A model generated the notes under the pieces. That model had not been told where the DNA came from. It made no database searches and saw nothing but the letters and a program-made list of their open reading frames with translations. Position numbers and translations under genes: made by a program. This document shows positions 52,789 to 61,366 of a DNA stretch of 64,000 bases, in pieces. This DNA comes from Synechococcus sp. WH 8109. Its GTDB lineage: Bacteria > Cyanobacteriota > Cyanobacteriia > PCC-6307 > Cyanobiaceae. Within the stretch, counting starts at the first letter, position 1; each line of letters opens with the position of its first letter. The DNA lies in contig NZ_CP006882.1 of the NCBI RefSeq assembly GCF_000161795.2, positions 2,046,001 through 2,110,000 of the forward strand, read 5' to 3'.

Positions 52789-54897
52789 AAACCGGTAATG
52801 GGTTAACCCATCCAGCACGGCTCCAACACTGGGGCGCTTCGAGACGTACACCCGCTGCTGGGTCCGTTGGCCCAACAGGCAGGGATCGTGATCAGCAGGA
52901 ACCACCGTGGCGGGCAAACCATCCAGCAACTCTCCATCTCCCTGCTGACTGGCCACCACTAGAACCTGCTGCAGGGGGAGCTGCCAAGACTGGGCCAAAA
53001 AACGGATGGCCTCACTGCGGGACGCGCGCTGGGGAAGAACATCCAGGAACCAATGGCAACGAAGCTGAGGTTCCGCCTGCAGGCCATGGCGGCGCAGGCA
53101 CTGACGAGCCAAACCAATCAGACCGCGGTTGGAAGCACGCAACAGGTAGCTGACCTTGAAGGGACTCTGGTGATCCGGGTCCTGAAGCTGAAGGTGTTCC
53201 TGGAGTTGACCCATCGCTGCGAGAACAGCCTCACGATCCCAGGCTTGGCTGATGCGCTTCGCCCACACGGGATCTTCCGCGCGATCCGAGCTGTGGTGAA
53301 TCTCGGTTCCAGCACGGCAGATCCAGGCCTTGGGGTCGGGAAGATGCAACTCCTGGTAGCGCTGACGCGCCTGATCCAGCGACCGCCCCGTGAGAATCAC
53401 CAAGCCTGTCGAAGCGGCGAAGGGTTCGGAGTGAAGCCGATCGCGCAGATGCGCCAGGGAGCGTTCCTCCGGCAGCTCCAAGCAGCTGTCGAGATCCAGC
53501 GCCAACAACCTCGAGACGGGGCTGGGCCGCCGCACCACTGACATTCCACGCACAGGTGACACGCGGACTTTCTGCTGCATCAGGGCGAGGTACTGACACA
53601 CATGGGCATCCCAGCTGAAGTGCCTACTGATGGCCTCAACCCCGTTGTCACTCCAACGGCGCCAACGGGAGCGATCACTGCCGGCCAATTCCAGAGCCTC
53701 CTGAAGTGCTCCAGGATCGGTGACGTCCGCCAGAAGACCGTTGTCGCAACGGTGTTGGATGTCCCGTGGACCGCCATCGTCGGTGGCCACCATCGGCAAA
53801 CCACAGGCCGCGGCCTCCAGAAGGGTGAGTCCGAAGGGTTCGGTCAACGCCGGGTTCACAAACAGCCCCCCACGACGCGCCGCCCAGCGATAAAGGGCAG
53901 GAATCTGGGCACGGCTGTGTTGTTTTGGATAGGCCACCTGCCCATAGAGATCAAAGCGATCCACCAGATCGAACACCTGCTGAAGCACATCGCGCTGCTG
54001 CTTCTCGAGCTCACGCGGGTCATCCCGACAGCCCAGCACAAGCACCAGGTTGTGACGCTGCCGCAGCACCGGCGACTGACCAAAGGCTTCCACCAGAGCG
54101 GGAATGTTCTTGCGCCGCACCGCACGGGAAATCGCCAGCAGCGGCGGACGATCCGGCTCCCTGAGGAAAGGCTGCAACAGGCTTTGCAACGCGGAGCATT
54201 CCTGCGATGAACCGTGGGGATGGAACCGGGAAGCATCAACGCCAGGGGGCACCACCGCCGCCTGATCCGCCTGAAAGTGACCGTAGCGGCGGTACTGCTG
54301 ATCCGCCTCCTGACGGGTGCTGGTGATCACCAGATCCGCCTGGGCCAGAGCACGCTCTTCGGCATCAATGCGCCGGCTGATGGCATAGGTCTGCTCAAGT
54401 TGAGAGCGATCCAAGCCACCGGCCAAGAGACGTCGCTGTTTCTCCCGACCAAGGGAATGACCCGTAAAAACAAGGGGAATCCCCAACCGCTGACTGACGA
54501 GAGCACCCACCAGACCGGCATCGGCGTAATGGGCATGAATCCAATCGACCCTCTGGCCGGGCTGGCTCAGATGTTCCACCAGCTGATCAGCCAGCTCCTC
54601 GAGATGGGGCCAAAGCAACTCCTTCCGCAGATACCGCTTGGGACCAAAGGGAAAGCGCAGGATGCGGGCCCCTGGAGCAATGGCTTCGACCCGTTGGCTG
54701 TAATCGAGATCGACCCGACGGTCCTGAATCAGCCGGGTGACCACATCAACCTGCTCAACCTCTGCCCGCTGCGCCAGGCTGCGCACGAGCTCCAGCACAT
54801 ACAACGTCTGACCACCGGTATCAGCATCCCGCCCCAGTTCGAGCTCATGGGAACGAAACAGACCGTGAAGGTGCAGATGCAACAACCGGATCCCCAT
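52774..54897 (-). CDS. sps: Sucrose-phosphate synthase with C-terminal phosphatase-like domain (707 aa)
   Basis: Makes sucrose 6-phosphate from UDP-glucose and fructose 6-phosphate; sucrose is a compatible solute. N-terminal GT-B glycosyltransferase: GIRLLHLHLHGLF, GRDADTGGQTLYVLEL, WIHAHYADAGLVG, and the EPFGLTLLEAAACGLPMVAT E-x7-E motif. The C-terminal part (about 470-707) has LLALDLDSCLELPEE and VILTGRS, HAD phosphatase-like. The first Asp pair of the HAD motif reads DLDS rather than DxDGT, so it is probably inactive or altered. ATG 54897; a GTG three codons upstream is possible. Confidence 0.92.
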   Translation of the reverse strand: MGIRLLHLHLHGLFRSHELELGRDADTGGQTLYVLELVRSLAQRAEVEQVDVVTRLIQDRRVDLDYSQRVEAIAPGARILRFPFGPKRYLRKELLWPHLEELADQLVEHLSQPGQRVDWIHAHYADAGLVGALVSQRLGIPLVFTGHSLGREKQRRLLAGGLDRSQLEQTYAISRRIDAEERALAQADLVITSTRQEADQQYRRYGHFQADQAAVVPPGVDASRFHPHGSSQECSALQSLLQPFLREPDRPPLLAISRAVRRKNIPALVEAFGQSPVLRQRHNLVLVLGCRDDPRELEKQQRDVLQQVFDLVDRFDLYGQVAYPKQHSRAQIPALYRWAARRGGLFVNPALTEPFGLTLLEAAACGLPMVATDDGGPRDIQHRCDNGLLADVTDPGALQEALELAGSDRSRWRRWSDNGVEAISRHFSWDAHVCQYLALMQQKVRVSPVRGMSVVRRPSPVSRLLALDLDSCLELPEERSLAHLRDRLHSEPFAASTGLVILTGRSLDQARQRYQELHLPDPKAWICRAGTEIHHSSDRAEDPVWAKRISQAWDREAVLAAMGQLQEHLQLQDPDHQSPFKVSYLLRASNRGLIGLARQCLRRHGLQAEPQLRCHWFLDVLPQRASRSEAIRFLAQSWQLPLQQVLVVASQQGDGELLDGLPATVVPADHDPCLLGQRTQQRVYVSKRPSVGAVLDGLTHYRFSGSR

Positions 54898-54914
54898 TCG
54901 CTCCACTCACAAAC

Positions 54915-54949
54915 AACAACGGGACGCAGATTCGGTGCCGTTGTTTTTT
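54915..54949 (+). terminator. Terminator-like hairpin before the 37-residue ORF
   Basis: Eight-base stem AACAACGG/CCGTTGTT with a 15-base loop, then a T-run. It would stop plus-strand transcription just before the 37-residue ORF, for instance read-through from purT, or it may be an attenuator for that ORF. Its position upstream of sps gives it no obvious function on the minus strand. Confidence 0.55.
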
Positions 54950-54976
54950 CTTTAGAGGCGGAAGAAGGGGTAAAAA

Positions 54977-55090
54977 ATGAAAAAAACCTTAGAAGAGCTG
55001 CAAATCAAACCGAGCAAGAAAGCCGAGTTGTGTTGTCGTGCAATGGATCTGAGCCGTAGGGACAACAGTCATAGCCTCGGCTTGTTGTAA
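54977..55090 (+). CDS. Small basic protein with strong ribosome binding site (37 aa)
   Basis: Starts MKKTLEELQIKPSKKAELCC and ends at TAA, 37 residues. A strong Shine-Dalgarno-type AGAAGGGG ends about seven bases before the ATG, unusual for this genome, where many genes lack one. The N-terminal half is Lys/Glu-rich; two adjacent Cys occur at 19-20; the second half is Arg/Ser-rich. The DNA is poorer in GC than the neighbours. It stands alone between the sps start and the alpha/beta hydrolase. Not recognised. Confidence 0.5.
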   Translation: MKKTLEELQIKPSKKAELCCRAMDLSRRDNSHSLGLL

Positions 55091-55143
55091 CAAGCCAGCA
55101 ACGTCAGAGGCGGGCGCTTACATCGACAAGGCTGCCCCGCTCA

Positions 55144-56601
55144 TCACCCCAACCACCCCCCGGAGAAGGTGACGACGCCATCCAACTCGAGCTGCTCGTT
55201 AATCCAGCCAAGGATGACCGGCCCAACCTGTGCCGGGGACGGCTCACCGCGAAAACTGCGAAGACTGAAGTGGTCTGCCCCCTGCACCAACACCAAGCGG
55301 TGACCCAAGCGCACGGCTTTGCTCTCACGCATCGGAGCGATCGCTTCCGGACCCGAAGGCACCACCCAGTCGCGGGTACCGCTGATCAACAACAACTTGG
55401 CTGGAAGCCTCTCCAGGCGACTGCCGTCGAACAACAGACGCAAGGGAGGGCTAACGGCCACAACAGACTTGACCCTCTGGTCAGCAACAGCAGCTTGGTT
55501 CACCCCCGAGAGCCAACTGCATTGGAGCACCCAGCTGATGTTGCGCTCCGGATCCTTGAGGTCGTTGCAACGGGATTTGAGTTGTCGATCAGTGGGGATA
55601 CCACCGGCCAATTGGAGCGTGGTGGTGGCTCCCCAGGAGTGACCCACCACCGCAACGGCATCGGTGTTCAACCTGGCCCCAGACAGAACACGCCCTGCAC
55701 TGATGGCGTCCAACAAAGCGGACACATCGAGAGGCCGAAGCCGCAACTCTTCGGGCCCAGGCGGCGGCGCATCGCCAGCAAGCATCGCCTTCTGCTGATT
55801 GAAATCACTGCCGGGGTGGTCTGGCAGCAGCACGGTGTAGCCATGGGCAGCAAGCACCTCACCCCAACCTTCAAAGGATTCCGGATCGTCCCAAAGCCCG
55901 TGGGACATCACGACCAAACGTCCGTTGGCTGGCGCTGCAGGCTGAAGCGTCAAAACCCGCAAAGGTTTGGGCCGATGGGGCACGGACACCTGAACAACCT
56001 CACGGGACCAACCGGAGCGCAGTGGCCCCCGCAGAGCGGCCGTCACGGACGCAGCCTCAAGGGAACGAGCGAGGGCAACCCCCTCCTCAAGATTGGTTTT
56101 AAGCCGGTTGGCCACCTCAGCGAGGCGTGATAAATCGATCGACGCCTGCTCTCCTGGCAACTCCCTCAAAAAGCCAAGAATGTTGGGTTGCCCCCTGCGT
56201 TCAGCACGAATCAAGGCTTCGGTCAGCATCCTCCCGTTGTCATCCAGCTCAACACCCTCAAGAGACACAACCTGCGTCGCCGCATGGAGGGCCTGCTCCA
56301 GTAGCGGCTGACCGGTCGATCCCTCCAGCAATGCCTTGATCTCCAGGGGCAGCGGCGTAAGGAACACCTGGCGCAGCAGCGGCAACAAGTTGCCACCACT
56401 GGCCAGTTCCAGTTCCTGCAGATCCGGACTGGCCTGAATCAATTGTTCAGCCGACTCACCGTCAGCAAAGTTGATCGTGATCTCCGTCTCCAGAAACGGC
56501 AGACGCAACACGAACCGCTCCAAGGCTGAAGCAGGACCCCCACCAAGCGCCAGTGACATGCCAAAAGCCAGGGCCCCCAGATGGGTGCGAAGTCGGGCCA
56601 T
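55144..56601 (-). CDS. DUF1400/alpha-beta hydrolase protein, exported (485 aa)
   Basis: N-terminal signal (LRTHLGALAFGMSLALGGGPASA, about residues 4-26), then a DUF1400-like helical domain with LPFLETEITINFADGES, then an alpha/beta hydrolase. The nucleophile elbow is GHSWGATT, with HGLWDDPES as the oxyanion region and a late GADHFSL His. Looks like an exported esterase or lipase of cyanobacterial type. It follows uvrA with a TGATG overlap, so it ends the recN-uvrA operon. Confidence 0.85.
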   Translation of the reverse strand: MARLRTHLGALAFGMSLALGGGPASALERFVLRLPFLETEITINFADGESAEQLIQASPDLQELELASGGNLLPLLRQVFLTPLPLEIKALLEGSTGQPLLEQALHAATQVVSLEGVELDDNGRMLTEALIRAERRGQPNILGFLRELPGEQASIDLSRLAEVANRLKTNLEEGVALARSLEAASVTAALRGPLRSGWSREVVQVSVPHRPKPLRVLTLQPAAPANGRLVVMSHGLWDDPESFEGWGEVLAAHGYTVLLPDHPGSDFNQQKAMLAGDAPPPGPEELRLRPLDVSALLDAISAGRVLSGARLNTDAVAVVGHSWGATTTLQLAGGIPTDRQLKSRCNDLKDPERNISWVLQCSWLSGVNQAAVADQRVKSVVAVSPPLRLLFDGSRLERLPAKLLLISGTRDWVVPSGPEAIAPMRESKAVRLGHRLVLVQGADHFSLRSFRGEPSPAQVGPVILGWINEQLELDGVVTFSGGWLG

Positions 56602-59564
56602 CAAGCCGCCAGGGAAACGGGGAGTTCTGGTGGATGCTGCTCCAAAACTCGAGCCAGGTAGCAGCCGGTGTGGCTGGTGGGGTGCTGGGCGACCTCTTCT
56701 GGAGTGCCGGTGACCAGGATCTCGCCACCCTTGTCACCACCTTCGGGGCCGAGATCAATAATCCAGTCGCTGCAACGGATCACGTCAAGATTGTGCTCGA
56801 TGCAGATGATCGAGTTGCCCTTGTCCACCAACCGCTGCATCACATCCATCAGCTTGTGCACGTCGTAGAAGCTGAGGCCGGTCGTGGGCTCATCAATCAG
56901 ATAAAGGGTCTTGCCGGTGGCCCGCCGTGACAGCTCCGTCGCCAGCTTCACCCGCTGGGCCTCACCCCCCGAGAGGGTTGGCGCCGGCTGGCCGAGCTTG
57001 ACGTAGCCGAGGCCCACATCCACCAAGGTGCGCAAACGATCTGCCGCCTGAGGAATCGCATCAAACACCTCAGCGGCCTGCTCCACCGTCATTTGCAGCA
57101 CATCCGCGATGGTGTGGCCCTTGTATTTCACCTGCAGGGTTTCTCTGTTGAACCGAGCGCCCTTGCAGACGTCGCACTGGACGTACACATCCGGAAGGAA
57201 GTTCATCTCAATCACGTTCACGCCCTGACCACGGCAGGCCTCACAGCGGCCACCCTTCACGTTGAAGCTGAACTGACCCACCTGGTAACCGCGGGCCTTG
57301 GCCTCCACCGTGGCGGCGAACACCTGACGGATCGGATCAAAGGCACCGGTGTAGGTAGCTGGATTGGAGCGGGGCGTGCGTCCAATCGGGCTCTGGTCGA
57401 TCACGATCACCTTGTCGATCGACTTCAACCCCCGGAGCTCCCCAAGACCCTGCGGAAAGGGCACCTTCAGACCCAGTCCGTTCTCCAGGGCGGGATGCAG
57501 AAGCTCATTCACCAGGGTGCTCTTGCCGCTGCCACTCACCCCGGTGACGGACACCAGCCGGCCCAAGGGGAATTCAACCGAAACGTTCTTGAGGTTGTTG
57601 CGGTTGCAATCGATCAACTTGAGTGAGCGCGAACCGCTCTGGCGGCGTTCGGCCGGCGTTGGAATCGACCGACGGCCACTCAGGTAGGCGCCGGTGAGGG
57701 ATTCGCTGCTGGCCACCAGGTCATCGAAACTTCCCTCCGCAACGATGTGGCCCCCATGGACCCCCGCACCAGGGCCGATGTCCACCACGTGATCAGCAGC
57801 ACGAATGGTGTCTTCATCGTGTTCCACCACCACCAGAGTGTTTCCGAGATCCCTGAGCCGTACCAGGGTGTTCAGGAGACGGTCATTGTCCCGCTGATGC
57901 AGGCCGATGCTCGGCTCATCCAGCACATACAGCACGCCGGTGAGACCAGCACCGATCTGGGTCGCCAGGCGGATGCGCTGAGCTTCACCACCGGAGAGCG
58001 TCATCGCCGGTCGATCCAGGCTCAGGTAGTCGAGACCAACATCGAGCAGGAATTTCAAACGCAGGCGGATTTCCCTGAGCACCAGATCACCGATCTGGAT
58101 CTGACGGGCATTCAGCAAGGGCTCTGAGCCCTCATGTGCGCCCACACCCATCAGTTTTTCGATCCTTTCCAGGGTCTGACCGACGCTGACGGCCGTGAGT
58201 TCTGGAATCCGGTACGGCCCCACCTTCACTGCCAGGGCTTCGGGGCGGAGCCGCTTACCGCCACAGGCTTCACAGGGAACCAGCTCGAGATACTTCTCCA
58301 ACTTCTGGCGCTGGGCTTCACCGCTGGCATCGCGGAGCTGCCGCTCCAGGATCGGGAGAATTCCCTCGAAGGGTCGGGTGTATCCGCCTTTGCCTTTGCG
58401 GTAACGGCTGTCTGCCTGGATCAGAATCGGTTCGCGGCTTCCGTTGAGCAGCACATCCCGCTGTTCATCCGTGAGCTCATTCCATGGGGTCTTGATCTCG
58501 AAGCCGAAGGCCTCACCCACCGAATACAGCAAGGAGAAGTAATAGCTGTTGTCTTTCTCGGCCCAGGGAGCGACCGCGGAGTACACCGGCTGAGTTGGGT
58601 CCGGAATCACCCGGTCCACGGTGAATTTGCGCAGATGGCCAATGCCATGGCAGGCCTCACAAGCGCCATAGGGGCTGTTGAACGAAAACAGCCGCGGAGA
58701 CAGCTCCTCCATCACGGCGCCGTGAACAGGGCAGGCGAAGTTCTCGGAGTAGAGACGCTCCCGCTCAACCCCAACGGGAAGCTCCTCCCCTTTCTTGGGC
58801 ACCACCTCCACCAATGCCAGACCATCGCCGCGTTTGAGGGCCGTGCGCAATGAATCGGTCAGCCGTTCTTGAATCCCCTCACGGGCCACAAGACGATCGA
58901 CCACCACCTCAATGTTGTGGCTGTGGTTCTTGTCGAGCTCAATGTTGTCGGCCAGCTCGCGCACCTCACCGTTGATGCGCACCCGGGCGAAACCTTCAGC
59001 CGCCAAACCACTGATCAACTTGGTGTGGGTACCCTTTTTTCCGCGCACCACCGGCGCCAACAGCTGATAGCGGGTTCCCTCCGGCAACAGCAGGATCTGA
59101 TCGACCATTTCGTCGATGCTCTGCGGCTTGATCGAACGGCCACACTTGGGGCAGTGGGGCTCTCCGGCGCGGCCGAATAGCAGACGGAGATAGTCCTGAA
59201 TCTCCGTGACCGTGCCCACCGTGGAACGGGGGTTGTGACTGGTGGATTTCTGATCAATCGAAATCGCCGGAGACAGACCCTCGATGGCGTCGACATCGGG
59301 CTTGTCCACCTGACCCAGAAACTGGCGGGCATAGGCCGAAAGACTTTCGACGTAGCGGCGCTGTCCCTCCGCAAAGATCGTGTCGAATGCAAGTGAACTC
59401 TTGCCGCTGCCACTCACCCCGGTGAACACCACCAGCTTGTTGCGGGGAATGGTGACATCGACGTTCTTGAGGTTGTGCTGCCGCGCACCCCTCACTCGAA
59501 TCACATCGTCCTGAGTCGCCAGCGGGCCAGCTGAGTCAGCGATCTTGGCAGCAGCTCGCGCCAT
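56601..59564 (-). CDS. uvrA: Excinuclease ABC subunit A (987 aa)
   Basis: Damage-recognition ATPase of nucleotide excision repair. Two ABC cassettes: GVSGSGKSSLAFDT near residue 35 and GVSGSGKSTLVNELL near 660. Zinc fingers are GEPHCPKCGRSI, the CEACHGIGH / GGRCEACRGQG and C-terminal CKGARF parts. Length normal. It lies 45 bases after recN and is coupled to the hydrolase gene by TGATG. Confidence 0.97.
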   Translation of the reverse strand: MARAAAKIADSAGPLATQDDVIRVRGARQHNLKNVDVTIPRNKLVVFTGVSGSGKSSLAFDTIFAEGQRRYVESLSAYARQFLGQVDKPDVDAIEGLSPAISIDQKSTSHNPRSTVGTVTEIQDYLRLLFGRAGEPHCPKCGRSIKPQSIDEMVDQILLLPEGTRYQLLAPVVRGKKGTHTKLISGLAAEGFARVRINGEVRELADNIELDKNHSHNIEVVVDRLVAREGIQERLTDSLRTALKRGDGLALVEVVPKKGEELPVGVERERLYSENFACPVHGAVMEELSPRLFSFNSPYGACEACHGIGHLRKFTVDRVIPDPTQPVYSAVAPWAEKDNSYYFSLLYSVGEAFGFEIKTPWNELTDEQRDVLLNGSREPILIQADSRYRKGKGGYTRPFEGILPILERQLRDASGEAQRQKLEKYLELVPCEACGGKRLRPEALAVKVGPYRIPELTAVSVGQTLERIEKLMGVGAHEGSEPLLNARQIQIGDLVLREIRLRLKFLLDVGLDYLSLDRPAMTLSGGEAQRIRLATQIGAGLTGVLYVLDEPSIGLHQRDNDRLLNTLVRLRDLGNTLVVVEHDEDTIRAADHVVDIGPGAGVHGGHIVAEGSFDDLVASSESLTGAYLSGRRSIPTPAERRQSGSRSLKLIDCNRNNLKNVSVEFPLGRLVSVTGVSGSGKSTLVNELLHPALENGLGLKVPFPQGLGELRGLKSIDKVIVIDQSPIGRTPRSNPATYTGAFDPIRQVFAATVEAKARGYQVGQFSFNVKGGRCEACRGQGVNVIEMNFLPDVYVQCDVCKGARFNRETLQVKYKGHTIADVLQMTVEQAAEVFDAIPQAADRLRTLVDVGLGYVKLGQPAPTLSGGEAQRVKLATELSRRATGKTLYLIDEPTTGLSFYDVHKLMDVMQRLVDKGNSIICIEHNLDVIRCSDWIIDLGPEGGDKGGEILVTGTPEEVAQHPTSHTGCYLARVLEQHPPELPVSLAA

Positions 59565-59609
59565 CAGGACCCGTTGGAAAGCTCAAGAGCTTAGGAAGAA
59601 CCGAAGCCT

Positions 59610-61292
59610 TCAAGCTGTTCGCTGGTCCAGCAGGCTTGCTGCATAGGCATCAGCCTGATCGCCACCAGCGAGGTCTGCCAGCTCGTGGCGGCGTTCCTGA
59701 GTGTCCCGCAGTCGGGACACTCGCGAGTGAGTTACACCGTCTTCCACATGCTTGCTCACCCGGAAATGGTGGTCAGCAACGGCTGCCACAAGCGGTTGGT
59801 GGGTGACGCAGAAGACCTGACGCTGACGGGCCAGGGTCTGAAGCAGATCGGCCATCGCTCCACTGACGCGTCCGCTGACGCCGGCATCAATCTCATCAAA
59901 CAGCAGCGTGCTGGAGCCATCCACCGCGGCAACGGTGGTCTTGAGCGCGAGCAGAAAACGGGACATCTCACCTCCGGACGCCACCTCCGTTAGCGGTGCC
60001 ATCGGTTGGCCGGGATTGGCGGAGAACAAGAATTGAACAGCTTCCGCCCCATGCTCAGCCGGATCACAGGGGGTGAGATCCACCTTGAAACGCACGTTAG
60101 CCAGGCCCATGGGTGGCAACAGCTTCAGCAGCGAAGCCTCTAATGCCTCCGCCGCCTTGGACCGCTCGCGACGCAGGGCCGCATTGGCCTGATCACGCGT
60201 CTGGCGACGGTCGGTCTCGGCCTGTTGCAGGCGGGCGAGATCCGCCGCGAAGCCTTCCGATCCCAAACGATGAAGCAGCTCGTCGCGACGCTGAATCAAA
60301 CCGGCCAGATCAAGGCCGTAACGGCGCTGGAGCCGTTTTAAGACCGACAGACGGTCCTGAATCCACTCCAGCTGGTCTGGATCACTCTCGAGCGCCAGAC
60401 CGTATTGATCGAGGGAGCGCAACAAACCGTCCACACATGCTTCAAGATCCAGCGCCTGATCACGGAGGGGCTCAAGCGAACCATCCAGCTGCGCCATGGC
60501 CTGCAGCTCCTGTATGCACGCCGCAAAATGATCCTGGAGGGAAGGCGCCTGATCCACACCGTCGCGGAGACGCCCAAACAGCAAGGCCAAACCCTCGAGC
60601 AGCCTCACGCCATGGACGAGACGGTCTTGATCCTGTTCCAGCCGCGGCTGCTCGTCGGGGTCGTCAAGATCAGCAGCTTGCAGCTGCTCCAACTGCTCTT
60701 CCTGTTCAGCCTGCTCTTGTTCGGAGCGCTGCTGCTCCTGCTCAAGTGCCGTCAGGGCATCTGCAGCCTGGCGCCATTCGGTCCAGGCATCAGCCACCTG
60801 AACTTTGAGCTCAGCCAATGCAGATCCACCGAGACGGTCAAGCCAGAGCCGTTGCTGCCCCGCCCGCGACAACAACTGGGTCTGTCCCTGAACCGTGAGA
60901 TCAATCAACAGCGGCCTGAGCTCAAGCAACTGCTGACGGTTCACCGTGCTGCCATTCAGGCGGCAGCGACTGGAATAACGATCACCCTCCTGCCGTTTCC
61001 ATTCCCGGCTGATCAGAAGCTCCTCTTCGGGATCAAACTCCGCCGCGATCAACCACTGCTCCAGGGCTGGGTTGAGTTGAAATGCAGCCTCGATCCTGGC
61101 TCGATCCGAACCCGTCCGCAGCAGACGAACACCGCTTGAACCCTGTGCTCCACCCAGCACCGCATCGAGAGCATCAAGAAGGATCGATTTACCGGCGCCG
61201 GTCTCACCGGTGAGCACCGTGAAACCCGAGCTGAACTCCAGTTCAAGACTCTCAATCAGAGCGATGTTCTGCAGCAGCAGACCGGTGAGCAC
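59610..61292 (-). CDS. recN: DNA repair protein RecN (560 aa)
   Basis: SMC-like ATPase in double-strand-break repair. Walker A VLTGETGAGKSILLDAL is at about residue 28, a long coiled coil with ALEQEQQRSEQEQAEQEEQ lies in the middle, and the C-terminal signature VASGGEMSRFLLAL and Walker B TLLFDEIDAGVSG follow. GTG start. First gene of the recN-uvrA-hydrolase operon, divergent from the ABC1 kinase gene. I see no clear LexA box in the 74-base gap. Confidence 0.95.
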   Translation of the reverse strand: MLTGLLLQNIALIESLELEFSSGFTVLTGETGAGKSILLDALDAVLGGAQGSSGVRLLRTGSDRARIEAAFQLNPALEQWLIAAEFDPEEELLISREWKRQEGDRYSSRCRLNGSTVNRQQLLELRPLLIDLTVQGQTQLLSRAGQQRLWLDRLGGSALAELKVQVADAWTEWRQAADALTALEQEQQRSEQEQAEQEEQLEQLQAADLDDPDEQPRLEQDQDRLVHGVRLLEGLALLFGRLRDGVDQAPSLQDHFAACIQELQAMAQLDGSLEPLRDQALDLEACVDGLLRSLDQYGLALESDPDQLEWIQDRLSVLKRLQRRYGLDLAGLIQRRDELLHRLGSEGFAADLARLQQAETDRRQTRDQANAALRRERSKAAEALEASLLKLLPPMGLANVRFKVDLTPCDPAEHGAEAVQFLFSANPGQPMAPLTEVASGGEMSRFLLALKTTVAAVDGSSTLLFDEIDAGVSGRVSGAMADLLQTLARQRQVFCVTHQPLVAAVADHHFRVSKHVEDGVTHSRVSRLRDTQERRHELADLAGGDQADAYAASLLDQRTA

Positions 61293-61366
61293 GTCCAGCC
61301 CTGTGATGATGCCGACCGTAGCGGCAGCTCGGTTCGTTTAGAAGGGGTGTCGGACATCCCGATAAA

